64,000 nt of DNA. Source: Fibrella forsythiae. Its GTDB lineage: Bacteria; Bacteroidota; Bacteroidia; Cytophagales; Spirosomataceae. The stretch is taken from positions 227,748-291,747 of the forward strand of contig NZ_JAFMYW010000011.1 of the NCBI RefSeq assembly GCF_017353175.1. Direction: 5' to 3'. Each line of letters starts with the position of its first letter. Position 1 is the first letter of the stretch. The notes below the pieces were generated by a model. The model had not been told where the DNA came from and ran no database searches. It was given only the letters and a program-made list of their open reading frames with translations. Shown piece after piece: positions 17,676 through 25,987 of this stretch. The translations under genes and the position numbers were made by a program.

Positions 17676-18497
17676 TTAGATTAATCCTTCGCGCTCGGCT
17701 TGTTCTTCGTAGCCACGCATCTGAATTGGCTTCTGGTTTTTGCGAAGTTTGATGTTCAACACTTCAACCATCAGCGAGAAGGCAATGGCAAAATAGAGGT
17801 AGCCTTTCGGCACAGTGCCAACCGGCGAATTGAAAAACGATACCTCCGACAGGTGCGCCCCTTCGGCAATAAGCATAAAGCCGATCATGATCAGGAACGA
17901 CAGGCCGAGCATCTGAATACTTGGGTGTTCGTTTACGAAACGACCAACAGGCCCAGAGAAAAACATCATGATCAGTACCGATAAGACAACGGCGATAATC
18001 ATGACAGGTACGTTCTGCGTGAGGCCAACGGCCGTCAGGATAGAGTCGATAGAGAAGACCACATTGATAATGGCAATCTGCGTCACTACGCTAGACACGG
18101 TTGACTTGCCCGTTTTTTTATCATCAGGCCCCACTTCATCGCCCGTCGGATCGCCCTCCAGCTTGTGATGGATTTCAGATGTTGCTTTGTATAAAAGGAA
18201 TAACCCACCTACCAGCAGAATAATGCTCTGACCGGTTGGCGCAGCCACGAGCCAGCCCGTATCAATGTGGGTAAATGGTTTGCTTAGTGAAATCAGGATT
18301 GAAATACCGAATAGTAAACCTACCCGGAAAATCATGGCCAGCAGTAAACCAATGTTACGGGCTTTGGGCTGGTCGGCGGGGGCCAGCTTATTGGCTGCAA
18401 TAGAAATAAAGATGATATTGTCGATGCCCAGTACGATTTCCAGGAATGTAAGGGTAAGCAGGCTGACAATGGCTTCTGCTGTAAACAGTTGATCCAT
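17676..18497 (-). CDS. TerC family membrane protein
   Basis: 273 residues with about seven helices. The two hallmark acidic motifs are LEIVLGIDNIIFISI (about 19-33) and NVVFSIDSILTAVGL (about 144-158), each with the Asp thought to bind metal inside the membrane. The loop EGDPTGDEVGPDDKKTGKS separates the halves. Recent work links TerC proteins to manganese export and metal loading of secreted proteins, while older work links them to tellurite resistance; the substrate here is not defined. The C-terminal tail is basic (KLRKNQKPIQMRGYEEQAER). The gene precedes nuoN on the same strand with a 40-base gap. Confidence 0.88.
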   Translation of the reverse strand: MDQLFTAEAIVSLLTLTFLEIVLGIDNIIFISIAANKLAPADQPKARNIGLLLAMIFRVGLLFGISILISLSKPFTHIDTGWLVAAPTGQSIILLVGGLFLLYKATSEIHHKLEGDPTGDEVGPDDKKTGKSTVSSVVTQIAIINVVFSIDSILTAVGLTQNVPVMIIAVVLSVLIMMFFSGPVGRFVNEHPSIQMLGLSFLIMIGFMLIAEGAHLSEVSFFNSPVGTVPKGYLYFAIAFSLMVEVLNIKLRKNQKPIQMRGYEEQAEREGLI

Positions 18498-18618
18498 AAA
18501 GAGTGGTAGTATGAAGCCCCGAAGTTACCGGTGCCGCAGGAGTGGTGCAACCGAATTACAGAAATGAACCCCTACGCCTATGAAAGGTTTGTGAGGCGGA
18601 TGGTAATGGGAGGGCATG

Positions 18619-18648
18619 AAAAAACCGCCTGTTGAGTCAACAAGCGGT
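18619..18648 (-). terminator. Terminator after rpmA
   Basis: An 11-bp stem with one mismatch (ACCGCCTGTTG and CAACAAGCGGT, loop AGT) is followed on the minus strand by a T run (A6 on the plus strand at 18619-18624). Confidence 0.8.
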
Positions 18649-18672
18649 CGTTTCGTCAATAAGTCTCTGAAA

Positions 18673-18960
18673 TTATTCAGCAGCAACGGCTACCGGAGCT
18701 GCTACTTCGGCAGGAACGATGTTCACCATTGAACGGTCGGCCCGGCCTTTCGTGAAGAGAACCGTACCATCCACAAGTGCGAACAGCGTGTGGTCTTTGC
18801 CCATACCCACGTTTTTGCCGGGGTGGTGCTTGGTACCGCGCTGACGGATGATGATGTTACCAGCGATGGCCTTCTGACCACCGAATAATTTGACGCCCAG
18901 TCGCTTGCTGATGCTGTCACGGCCGTTCCTTGAACTACCGACGCCTTTCTTGTGTGCCAT
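18673..18960 (-). CDS. rpmA: 50S ribosomal protein L27
   Basis: 95 residues. The start [20 protein letters not shown] and the core [40 protein letters not shown] are diagnostic of bL27, which reaches into the peptidyl-transferase centre. It is the second gene of the usual rplU-rpmA pair. The C-terminus has a short Ala/Val/Glu-rich extension. The gap to rplU contains an imperfect inverted repeat (18972-19070). Confidence 0.97.
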   Translation of the reverse strand: MAHKKGVGSSRNGRDSISKRLGVKLFGGQKAIAGNIIIRQRGTKHHPGKNVGMGKDHTLFALVDGTVLFTKGRADRSMVNIVPAEVAAPVAVAAE

Positions 18961-18971
18961 TTTTGTAAATG

Positions 18972-19070
18972 GTTTACAGTTTTCAGTTTGCTGTTTTCAG
19001 TTGCGCTGCTTGTCAGACCATAGAGTACAAAAGCGGAGCAACAGTAAACGGTAACCGGTAAACGGTAAAC
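18972..19070. repeat. Imperfect inverted repeat between rplU and rpmA (GTTTACAG family)
   Basis: The left arm 18972-19011 (GTTTACAGTTTTCAGTTTGC then GTTTTCAGTTGC) and right arm 19031-19070 (ending GGTAAACGGTAAAC) pair at about 29 of 40 positions. Closely related words recur at 24614-24709 and 25284-25382. Confidence 0.6.
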
Positions 19071-19074
19071 TGAT

Positions 19075-19392
19075 TTAGACGGTGATGTCGTTGATTTGAA
19101 CTTTGGTCAGATACTGACGGTGGCCGTTTTTCTTCTTATAGCCTTTCCGACGTTTCTTTTTGAAGACGATAACCTTTTCGCCTTTCAGGTGCTCGAGGAT
19201 AGTTGCCGATACGGTTGCGCCTGCTACAGTAGGAGCGCCAACGGTAATAGCACCTTCGTTGTCAACCAGAAGAACTTTAATCTGGTCGGAGGCAAGTGCA
19301 GCGTCCACGTCACCACCCAGTCTGTGGGTATAGATGAAGCGGCCCTTCTCGATTTTAAATTGCTGCCCTGCGATCTCTACGATTGCGTACAT
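19075..19392 (-). CDS. rplU: 50S ribosomal protein L21
   Basis: 105 residues beginning MYAIVEIAGQQFKIEKGRFI, the bL21 signature, and containing LLVDNEGAITVGAPTV and IVFKKKRRKGYKKKNGHRQY (23S rRNA-binding basic loop). ATG 19392 is used rather than the longer frame that starts at 19461. It is the first gene of the rplU-rpmA operon, and a TACCTTTG -7 element lies 30 bases upstream on the minus strand. Confidence 0.97.
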   Translation of the reverse strand: MYAIVEIAGQQFKIEKGRFIYTHRLGGDVDAALASDQIKVLLVDNEGAITVGAPTVAGATVSATILEHLKGEKVIVFKKKRRKGYKKKNGHRQYLTKVQINDITV

Positions 19393-19421
19393 GATCTTTG
19401 TGTATATTGAAAATGAGGGTG

Positions 19422-19429
19422 CAAAGGTA
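19422..19429 (-). promoter_or_regulatory. -7 promoter element for rplU-rpmA
   Basis: TACCTTTG on the minus strand is an exact TAnnTTTG match, placing initiation about 20-25 bases before the rplU ATG. Confidence 0.65.
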
Positions 19430-19502
19430 GTAAAAAGTAGCGGTTTATAGCAGCAGCGCACAGAAAAAGTGCACGGTACAGGCTGGATTCGCGCAAACTC
19501 AA

Positions 19503-19940
19503 TTACAGTTTCACTGATGTCTGAATCAGATTAGTACTGCATTTGGCAATCAACTTACCTTCGGCATTAGTGATTTTGCCTGCCACATGAATAATGTTTC
19601 GACCCGCCCGGAGGATATGGGCTTCTGCTACGATCGTTTCACCAAGTCGGGCGGCATTCAGAAAGTCTACAGCCAGATTTACCGAGGTGTAGCCAAACTC
19701 GCGACCCATTGCAAAGACTGTCAGACCACATAGGTCATCTAAAATGGCCGAAGCTGTGCCTCCATGTAATACCTGCATTGGATTGACCATGTCGTCACGG
19801 ACAACGTACCTGGCTACTGTTCGGCCTTCCTCAATTTCCAGCAAAATGCCGTCTAGCCACCGGCTAATTCCCGACAGACTTTGCGTCATTGGTTGCCCTA
19901 TAAGTGATTGAAATGTGGCCAGTCTGGGGTTTATTTCCAT
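19503..19940 (-). CDS. PaaI-type hotdog thioesterase
   Basis: 145 residues of a single hotdog domain. The catalytic helix is MVNPMQVLHGGTASAILDDL (about 51-70), with the Asn/His-Gly-Gly arrangement of the PaaI family, followed by strands SVNLAVDFLNAARLGETIVAEA and the closing GKLIAKCSTNLIQ. Such enzymes hydrolyse acyl-CoA or aryl-acyl-CoA thioesters in the cytoplasm. No neighbour specifies the substrate. It is monocistronic and divergent from the ComA-like gene. Confidence 0.87.
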   Translation of the reverse strand: MEINPRLATFQSLIGQPMTQSLSGISRWLDGILLEIEEGRTVARYVVRDDMVNPMQVLHGGTASAILDDLCGLTVFAMGREFGYTSVNLAVDFLNAARLGETIVAEAHILRAGRNIIHVAGKITNAEGKLIAKCSTNLIQTSVKL

Positions 19941-20025
19941 GTCGCTAAAATAGCACTTAACTAAGCTGTACCGTCTAAAACGGCGCGTATTTGTGTGTTT
20001 AATTGTGAGTTTCTGGTAACCTTGC

Positions 20026-20033
20026 TACTTTTG
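20026..20033 (+). promoter_or_regulatory. -7 promoter element of the ComA-like gene
   Basis: TACTTTTG matches TAnnTTTG, with a TTG at 20003 as a plausible -33 element, 20 bases upstream. Confidence 0.6.
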
Positions 20034-20069
20034 CGCGACTTACGATAACATGTATCCGTACAAGCTAGA

Positions 20070-20834
20070 ATGAATTATACGTTAACCCAGATCCCAGAAC
20101 GCACGGCAAAACCACGTCACAGCGGTTTTACAATGGTTATGGACAAAGGCCTAAGCCTGCGCGAAGTAGAAGATATGCTGTCCATGTCGGCTGATTATAT
20201 CGATATCGTTAAACTTGGCTGGGCCACTTCCTTCGTCACCCCTAATCTGCAACAGAAACTTGATGCCTACAAAGCAGCGGGTGTTCCCGTTTACTTCGGC
20301 GGTACGCTTTTCGAAGCTTTTGTGGTGCGAAACCAGTTTGACGATTACCGCAGGCTGCTCGATAAATATGACCTGAAATTCGCTGAAGTATCTGATGGTT
20401 CGCTGGAAATGGATCCCGATGAGAAATGCGAGTACATTCGCACCCTGGCTAAACAGGTGACGGTATTGTCGGAAGTGGGGTCGAAGGATGAAGCCAAGAT
20501 TATCCCTCCCTACAAATGGATCAAACTGATGACTACCGAACTCGAAGCGGGTGCCTGGAAAGTGATTGGCGAAGCCCGTGAAGGAGGAACTGTTGGTCTG
20601 TTCCGCGCCAGTGGTGAAGTCCGCCAGGGCCTTGTTGAAGAAATCCTGACCCAAATCCCATCGGAAAAGATTATCTGGGAGGCACCACAAAAAGAACAAC
20701 AGGTGTGGTTCGTGAAGCTGTTAGGGTCTAACGTCAACGTTGGCAACATTGCACCAAACGAAGTTATTCCGCTTGAAACCATCCGGTTAGGCCTTCGTGG
20801 TGATACGTTCAGCTTCTTCCTGGATAAGAAATAA
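20070..20834 (+). CDS. Phosphosulfolactate synthase-like protein (ComA family)
   Basis: 254 residues of a TIM-barrel enzyme family that adds sulfite to phosphoenolpyruvate to give phosphosulfolactate, the first step of coenzyme M synthesis in methanogens. Recognisable segments are MVMDKGLSLREVEDML, YIDIVKLGWATSFV, VYFGGTLFEAFVVRNQFDD, FAEVSDGSLEM, VLSEVGSKDEAK and WKVIGEAREGGTVGLFRASG. Coenzyme M is not expected here, so in Cytophagales a role in sulfonate metabolism (sulfolactate, or a precursor of sulfonolipids) is conceivable; that is inference. It is followed after 23 bases by a DedA protein, probably co-transcribed. Confidence 0.85.
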   Translation: MNYTLTQIPERTAKPRHSGFTMVMDKGLSLREVEDMLSMSADYIDIVKLGWATSFVTPNLQQKLDAYKAAGVPVYFGGTLFEAFVVRNQFDDYRRLLDKYDLKFAEVSDGSLEMDPDEKCEYIRTLAKQVTVLSEVGSKDEAKIIPPYKWIKLMTTELEAGAWKVIGEAREGGTVGLFRASGEVRQGLVEEILTQIPSEKIIWEAPQKEQQVWFVKLLGSNVNVGNIAPNEVIPLETIRLGLRGDTFSFFLDKK

Positions 20835-20857
20835 ACGGACTTCAGACTCCACTCCTT

Positions 20858-21511
20858 ATGGAAATCATAAAATCGCTTCTCGACTTTCTGCTGCATCTCG
20901 ACAAATTCCTCGATTTGTGGGCCAATGAGTATGGTGTACTGCTGTATGCCATTCTGTTTCTGATCGTTTTTACGGAAACGGGCCTGATCGTTATGCCGCT
21001 GCTGCCGGGCGATTCGCTGTTGTTTGCGGCTGGTGCACTGGCTGCCCGCGATACCAATGAACTGAGCGTAGCGGTCATTATCCCCCTGCTGATCGTAGCC
21101 GCCCTGCTGGGCGATAACGTCAACTACTTTGTGGGTCGCAAACTGGGCACGCAGATCAAATCGAGGGAGCGAATCTTGTTCTTCAAGCGCGAATACATTA
21201 CCGAAACCGAGAAATTCTACGCCAAGCATGGCGGTCGTACCGTCATCATTGCCCGATTCATCCCGATCGTTCGTACGATAGCCCCATTCGTTGCCGGTGC
21301 CGGGAGCATGAATTACGCTACCTATATAAAGAACTGTATCATCGGAGCGGTTCTATGGGTGGTAAGCATTACGTTACTCGGCTACTTTTTTGGCAATCTG
21401 GAAATTGTGCAGAAGAACTTCGAGATCGTCGTGTTTGGTATCGTTGGCCTGTCACTACTGCCAATCGTTGTGCAGTTCGTTAAGCAGAAGCTGACAAGTA
21501 AGGCGGTATAG
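20858..21511 (+). CDS. DedA family membrane protein
   Basis: 217 residues with about five hydrophobic stretches. The SNARE-associated/DedA domain is clear: ETGLIVMPLLPGDSLLFAAG, LLGDNVNYFVGRKLG, and the amphipathic FYAKHGGRTVIIARFIPIVR followed by TIAPFVAGAGSMNYATY. DedA proteins act in inner-membrane lipid scrambling and undecaprenyl-phosphate recycling, and in membrane-potential maintenance. The conserved Glu, Asp and two Arg residues of the family are present. It follows the ComA-like gene in the same direction, which hints at but does not prove a lipid-linked role for that neighbour. Confidence 0.9.
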   Translation: MEIIKSLLDFLLHLDKFLDLWANEYGVLLYAILFLIVFTETGLIVMPLLPGDSLLFAAGALAARDTNELSVAVIIPLLIVAALLGDNVNYFVGRKLGTQIKSRERILFFKREYITETEKFYAKHGGRTVIIARFIPIVRTIAPFVAGAGSMNYATYIKNCIIGAVLWVVSITLLGYFFGNLEIVQKNFEIVVFGIVGLSLLPIVVQFVKQKLTSKAV

Positions 21512-21555
21512 ACGTAAATTCCTGAATTCACCTTCCCCAATTCGCAAACGATTCG

Positions 21556-21563
21556 TATCTTTG
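21556..21563 (+). promoter_or_regulatory. -7 promoter element of the yceD-rpmF cluster
   Basis: TATCTTTG matches TAnnTTTG and lies 16 bases before the yceD-like ATG. Confidence 0.6.
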
Positions 21564-21578
21564 CGGCCTTGTTAGCGA

Positions 21579-22142
21579 ATGACTGAGGTGAACGAACTGC
21601 GTCAATACGATATCAACATTGTTGGTCTGGAAGAAAAACGATATGCATTCGACTTTGAGTCGGGTGAATCGTTCTTCAAAGCGCTTGAGCAACAGTTGAT
21701 TACGAAGGGTAATGTGAAAACACACTTGCTTCTCGACAAGTCGGAGACGATGATTCGTCTTGACTTCTCGATTGCCGGGTTGGTGGAACGTACCTGCGAC
21801 CGTTGCCTTGATCTGTATGACGAACCGGTGGATACGCGCCAAACGCTCTTCCTCAAGTTCGCTGATCGTAACGAGGAATTGACCGATGAAATCGAATTGA
21901 TCGAGCGTAATACGGCTACGATCAACGTGGCCCGCTACATATTCGATTACATTGTCTTATCGATGCCAATGAGAGGGCTTCACCCGCGTTTTCGCGATGA
22001 AGACGATGACGAACTGTCAGATGGCAAATTGATTTACTCATCAGATGCTGCTGAAAACGCACAGGCGGCTGATGAGGATACTGAAGAAAAACCCGCAGTG
22101 GATCCCCGATGGGAGGCCCTGCGTAAATTGAGTAATAACTAA
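21579..22142 (+). CDS. YceD/DUF177 family protein
   Basis: 187 residues of the DUF177 family, which in many bacteria and in plastids sits beside rpmF and is needed for 23S rRNA accumulation. The metal-binding-like pair CDRCLDLYDEPV (about 72-83) is the family signature, followed by IELIERNTATINVARYIFDYIVLSMPMRG. The C-terminal third is acidic and low complexity (DEDDDELSD, EDTEEKPAVDPRWEALRKL), ending with the typical DPRWEAL motif. It leads the conserved yceD-rpmF-plsX-fabH cluster, and the rpmF start lies 116 bases downstream. Confidence 0.88.
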   Translation: MTEVNELRQYDINIVGLEEKRYAFDFESGESFFKALEQQLITKGNVKTHLLLDKSETMIRLDFSIAGLVERTCDRCLDLYDEPVDTRQTLFLKFADRNEELTDEIELIERNTATINVARYIFDYIVLSMPMRGLHPRFRDEDDDELSDGKLIYSSDAAENAQAADEDTEEKPAVDPRWEALRKLSNN

Positions 22143-22257
22143 ATAAACTGTTTGGCGTTTGCCGGTCCGCCGGTGAGGTTCATCTTAGTGCTGCAAAGCA
22201 ACCAGGAATACAACCGATGGAAACCCCAAACATCAACCGTCAAACTGATAACTAATT

Positions 22258-22452
22258 ATGGCACACCCCAAACGCCGCCACTCGACCACCCGCCGCGATA
22301 AACGCCGGACGCATTACAAAGTAGAAGCCGTAACGCTGGCCACTGATTCAACAACGGGTGAAGTTCACGAACGTCACCACGCTCACGTATTCGAGGGGAA
22401 CCTCTTCTACCGTGGTAAAATGATTATTGAAGGGTACAGACCAACGGTCTAA
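22258..22452 (+). CDS. rpmF: 50S ribosomal protein L32
   Basis: 64 residues starting [20 protein letters not shown], diagnostic of bL32. No cysteine is present, so this is the zinc-independent (C-minus) form. It lies between yceD and plsX, the standard arrangement. A 211-base gap precedes plsX. Confidence 0.96.
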   Translation: MAHPKRRHSTTRRDKRRTHYKVEAVTLATDSTTGEVHERHHAHVFEGNLFYRGKMIIEGYRPTV

Positions 22453-22663
22453 ATACAGTTGGTTCCCGACTCTGCCGGGGAGGTTTCTTTGCCGAAAAAA
22501 GTACGTTCCTGCGGTACATTCATCAGATGAAGTAAAAGAGTATTTCGCCGACATCGGGTTTAAGATGAACGCGGAATACTTTTTTATTGCCCCCCGGCTA
22601 CTAATTTTACGCGCCCAATACCGAAACTCTGCCGGTTGTTGGCTCATTAAGCTGCTCGATAAA

Positions 22664-23608
22664 ATGAAGATTGCCGTGGATGCCCTTGGTGGCGATTTTG
22701 CACCAGAAGCGATTATCGAAGGCGTTGCCGCCGCTGTGAAAGCCGGTTTGCCCGAAGACGTCACCGTCGTGCTGATTGGTCCTGAGTCTGTACTAAGCAC
22801 GCAATTAGTAGCGCAGGGTATTGCCGGACATGCTGCCATAGAGCTTGTTCATGCCGACGAAGTGATAGGAATGGGCGAACACCCTACCAAAGCACTGTCG
22901 CAAAAACCCAATTCAACCATCAGCGTTGGTTTCAAACTCCTGAAGGAACGTCAGATCGATGCGTTTTGCAGCGCCGGCAATACAGGGGCTATGCATGTAG
23001 GCGCCCTGTTTAGCATTAAGGCCATCGAAGGTGTCATCCGCCCATGCATTGCCGGGTTTGTGCCGCAACTGAATGGAGGTACGGCTATTATGCTGGATAT
23101 AGGCGCCAATGCCGACTGTAAGCCCGAGATGCTGGCTCAGTTTGGTGAACTAGGCTCTATTTATGCCAAACACATGTTTGGTATCGACACGCCCCGCGTG
23201 GCCCTCATGAACATTGGCGAAGAAGAGCAGAAAGGCTCGTTGGTGGCGCAGGCCGCCCATCAATTGCTGAAAGATTCACGTCGAATCAACTTCGTTGGCA
23301 ACATCGAGGGAAAAGATATGTTCATGAACCGGGCCGATGTGATCGTCACTGACGGTTTTACGGGAAATGCACTGTTTAAACTTGGGGAATCATTTTATGA
23401 AGTGGCTACACAACGTGGCCTGAAGGATGAGTTCTTCGATAAGACCAACTATGCATCCGTTGGTGGTAGCCCAATTATCGGTGTGAACGGAAACGTAATT
23501 ATTGCCCACGGTATTTCGTCGGCTACAGCTATACAAAACATGCTCAATCTGGCCATCAGGCAGGTGCAGGCAGATGCCCACACTAAAATTGCCCAGGCGC
23601 TCAAGTGA
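22664..23608 (+). CDS. plsX: Phosphate acyltransferase PlsX
   Basis: 314 residues. PlsX makes acyl-phosphate from acyl-ACP for phospholipid synthesis at the cytoplasmic membrane surface. Diagnostic segments: [20 protein letters not shown] at the N-terminus, [55 protein letters not shown], and [19 protein letters not shown]. The start at 22664 matches the family; a longer open frame upstream from 22427 overlaps the rpmF 3' end and is not coding-like. It is followed 19 bases later by fabH. Confidence 0.96.
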   Translation: MKIAVDALGGDFAPEAIIEGVAAAVKAGLPEDVTVVLIGPESVLSTQLVAQGIAGHAAIELVHADEVIGMGEHPTKALSQKPNSTISVGFKLLKERQIDAFCSAGNTGAMHVGALFSIKAIEGVIRPCIAGFVPQLNGGTAIMLDIGANADCKPEMLAQFGELGSIYAKHMFGIDTPRVALMNIGEEEQKGSLVAQAAHQLLKDSRRINFVGNIEGKDMFMNRADVIVTDGFTGNALFKLGESFYEVATQRGLKDEFFDKTNYASVGGSPIIGVNGNVIIAHGISSATAIQNMLNLAIRQVQADAHTKIAQALK

Positions 23609-23627
23609 GTATCCCGTAACAGAATTT

Positions 23628-24611
23628 ATGATGAAAGCAGCAATTACCGGTGTTCACGGCTACGTACCTGATTACGTATTGACCAACGCTGAACTGGAGC
23701 GCATGGTTGATACCAATGACGAATGGATTACCTCGCGCACGGGCATCAAAGAACGGCACATACTGAAAGGCGAAGGCATGGGCAGTTCACACATGGGTGC
23801 CGAAGCCGTACGCGGGTTATTAGCTAAAACGAACACCGCTCCTGAAGAGATTGACCTGCTCATCTGCGCTACTGTTACCCCTGATTATGTATTTCCGGCT
23901 ACAGCCAACCTCATCTGCGATATGGTGGGTATACGTAATGTGGGTAGTTTCGATATTCAGGCCGCCTGCTCAGGTTTTTTGTACGCGCTGACGGTAGGCA
24001 CCCAGTTTATCGAAAGCGGCAAGTACAAGAAAGTAATCGTAGTTGGAGCCGATAAAATGTCGGCCATTACCGATTACACGGATCGGACAACCTGCGTTCT
24101 GTTTGGCGATGGGGCCGGCGCCGTCTTACTCGAAGCTGCCGAACCCGGTTTAGGCATTCTTGACTCAATCATCCGTTCTGACGGCGTAGGGCAGTACCAT
24201 CTGTTTCAGAAAGCGGGTGGTAGCCGATACCCACCCAGCCACGAGACCGTTGAGAAACGCTGGCACTACGTTTATCAGGATGGCCCGTCGGTCTTTAAAT
24301 TTGCCGTAAAAAATATGGCGGATGTGTCGGCTGAAATTATGCAGCGAAACCACCTGGATGGTGGCGATGTAGCGTGGTTAGTACCGCACCAGGCTAATAA
24401 ACGGATCATCGATGCTACCGCCAACCGTATGGGAATTGGCTCGGATAAGGTGATGCTCAATATCCATAAATATGGTAATACCACTGCCGCAACGATTCCT
24501 CTCTGCCTGTTCGACTACGAATCGAGACTGAAGAAAGGCGATAATCTGGTGCTGGCAGCGTTCGGTGGCGGGTTCACTTGGGCAGCAGTATACGTGAAGT
24601 GGGCTTACTAA
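23628..24611 (+). CDS. fabH: 3-oxoacyl-ACP synthase III (KAS III)
   Basis: 327 residues. FabH starts type II fatty-acid synthesis by condensing acetyl-CoA (or branched acyl-CoA) with malonyl-ACP. The catalytic triad is visible: Cys114 in DIQAACSGF, His254 in [11 protein letters not shown] and Asn284 in [22 protein letters not shown] and the C-terminal [17 protein letters not shown] are also typical. Either of two consecutive ATGs (23628, 23631) could start it. It lies in a plsX-fabH-efp-accB-accC series, so the window encodes much of the entry into fatty-acid synthesis. Confidence 0.96.
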   Translation: MMKAAITGVHGYVPDYVLTNAELERMVDTNDEWITSRTGIKERHILKGEGMGSSHMGAEAVRGLLAKTNTAPEEIDLLICATVTPDYVFPATANLICDMVGIRNVGSFDIQAACSGFLYALTVGTQFIESGKYKKVIVVGADKMSAITDYTDRTTCVLFGDGAGAVLLEAAEPGLGILDSIIRSDGVGQYHLFQKAGGSRYPPSHETVEKRWHYVYQDGPSVFKFAVKNMADVSAEIMQRNHLDGGDVAWLVPHQANKRIIDATANRMGIGSDKVMLNIHKYGNTTAATIPLCLFDYESRLKKGDNLVLAAFGGGFTWAAVYVKWAY

Positions 24612-24613
24612 GG

Positions 24614-24709
24614 AGTTTGCAGTTGTCTGTTTACAGTCTTCAGTTGCGCTGCAAATTCATCTTTATTACATCAACAAACAGAAGACTGTAACCAGAAAAC
24701 AGAAAACTA
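24614..24709. repeat. Inverted repeat between fabH and efp (GTTTACAG family)
   Basis: The left arm around 24614-24643 (TCTGTTTACAGTCTTCAGTT) pairs imperfectly with 24674-24709 (AACAGAAGACTGTAA and following). It shares the words GTTTACAGT and TCAGTTGC with the elements at 18972 and 25284. Confidence 0.6.
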
Positions 24710-24714
24710 TCAGA

Positions 24715-25278
24715 ATGGCAACGACCGCAGACATTCGGAACGGCTTAGTTATCAATCACAACTACGACCTTTTTCAGATTGTTGAATTTCAACATGTTAA
24801 GCCCGGAAAAGGCGCAGCTTTCGTTCGGACGAAACTGAAAAGCCTGACCACTGGCCGGGTTATCGACAATACATTCAACTCAGGGGTAACTATTATTCCG
24901 GTTCGGGTTGAACGCCGGAAGTTCCAGTACCTCTATAAAGATGAGGCTGGCTACAATTTCATGGACCAGGAAACATTCGATCAGATCAACATCGACGGAA
25001 AAATTCTGGATCAGGCCGATTTGATGCGCGAAGGGCAGGAGGTAGAGATATTAATGAATGCCGAAAATGATACACCACTGACTTGTGAATTACCCGTTTC
25101 GGTTGAATTGGAAGTAACTTACGCCGAACCCGGCCTGAAAGGAGATACTTCAAGTGGCGCCAAGAAGCGTGTTGAAGTAGAATCGGGCGCAATGATCAAC
25201 GTACCCCTTTTTATTAACCAAGGCGATAAAATTCGGGTTGATACACGTACCCGGGAATATCAGGAACGAGTGAAATAG
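24715..25278 (+). CDS. efp: Elongation factor P
   Basis: 187 residues in the usual three beta-barrel domains. EF-P rescues ribosomes stalled at proline runs. The tip loop HVKPGKGAAF carries Lys32, the position modified by EpmA-type enzymes in many bacteria. The middle contains FMDQETFDQINI, and domain III has GDTSSGAKKRVEVESGAMIN, VPLFINQGDKIRVDTRTREY (family signature). It lies between fabH and accB, flanked on both sides by long inverted repeats. Confidence 0.97.
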   Translation: MATTADIRNGLVINHNYDLFQIVEFQHVKPGKGAAFVRTKLKSLTTGRVIDNTFNSGVTIIPVRVERRKFQYLYKDEAGYNFMDQETFDQINIDGKILDQADLMREGQEVEILMNAENDTPLTCELPVSVELEVTYAEPGLKGDTSSGAKKRVEVESGAMINVPLFINQGDKIRVDTRTREYQERVK

Positions 25279-25283
25279 AGAAA

Positions 25284-25382
25284 GTTTACAGTTTTCAGTT
25301 TGCCGTTTACAGTTGCTGCGCTAATATGCCAACTGGTTCACTAGCGCAGCAACTGTAAAACGGCAAACTGAAAACTGTAAAC
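25284..25382. repeat. Near-perfect 40-bp inverted repeat between efp and accB
   Basis: The left arm 25284-25323 (GTTTACAGTTTTCAGTTTGC, then CGTTTACAGTTGCTGCGCTA) and the right arm 25342-25382 are complementary apart from a one-base indel, with an 18-base loop. A T-run follows on the plus strand, so it could act as a terminator or attenuator within the operon. Confidence 0.85.
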
Positions 25383-25394
25383 CCTTTTTTTAAT

Positions 25395-25883
25395 ATGAGC
25401 ACACAAGACATTCAACAACTAATTGATTTTATCGCGAAATCGGGTCTCGATGAGGTGAAAATTGAGACCAGCGAGCTGAAAATCAACGTAAAACGTTCGG
25501 CAACGCAACCAGTTGTTGCAGCGGCTGCACCAGCGGCATCACCTGCTCCGGCACCTGTAGCCGCTCCCGTGGCCCAGCCAGCGGCTGCCCCGGCTATTTC
25601 TGCAGCACCCGCCGCAACTGCAGCGCCTGCTCCGGCCGCCAACCATATCACGATCAAGTCGCCAATGATTGGTACGTTCTACCGGTCGGCGAACCCCGAG
25701 TCGCCCATGTTTGCGGAGGTAGGTGACGAGATCAAGCCCGGCAAAGTGGTATGTATCATCGAAGCCATGAAGCTTTTCAACGAGATCGAAGCTGAGATAT
25801 CGGGCCGGATTGTGAAAGTGCTTGTCGAAAACGCTACACCTGTCGAGTACGATCAGCCGTTGTTTATTGTCGAACCAATATAA
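25395..25883 (+). CDS. accB: Biotin carboxyl carrier protein of acetyl-CoA carboxylase
   Basis: 162 residues. The N-terminal helix region (IQQLIDFIAKSGLDEVKIET) is followed by a long Ala/Pro linker (about 37-82) that gives the arm its swing, then the biotinyl domain. The biotin site is Lys126 in IIEAMKLFNEIEAEI, and the domain ends VEYDQPLFIVEPI. It carries carboxyl groups from AccC to the carboxyltransferase; accA and accD are not in this window. accC follows after a perfect 37-bp hairpin. Confidence 0.96.
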   Translation: MSTQDIQQLIDFIAKSGLDEVKIETSELKINVKRSATQPVVAAAAPAASPAPAPVAAPVAQPAAAPAISAAPAATAAPAPAANHITIKSPMIGTFYRSANPESPMFAEVGDEIKPGKVVCIIEAMKLFNEIEAEISGRIVKVLVENATPVEYDQPLFIVEPI

Positions 25884-25885
25884 AG

Positions 25886-25980
25886 AGTCGATAGTCGATA
25901 GTCTTTAGTCGATAGTGGGCTAATGCACGACTAGCTGACGCGGTAGCCCACTATCGACTAAAGACTATCGACTATCGACT
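25886..25980. repeat. Perfect 37-bp inverted repeat between accB and accC
   Basis: Arms 25886-25922 and 25944-25980 are exact complements around a 21-base loop. Each arm is itself built of near-tandem AGTCGATAGTC units. It occupies almost the whole accB-accC gap, with accC starting eight bases after it. Confidence 0.92.
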
Positions 25981-25987
25981 TAACCTT

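Noticed and set aside
20510..21229. 239-codon antisense frame across the ComA-like and DedA genes
   Set aside because: It spans two well-supported genes on the other strand; no recognisable domain.
25284..25980. CRISPR-like array from the repeated words around accB
   Set aside because: The repeats are inverted, not direct, vary in length and have no regular spacers or cas genes.
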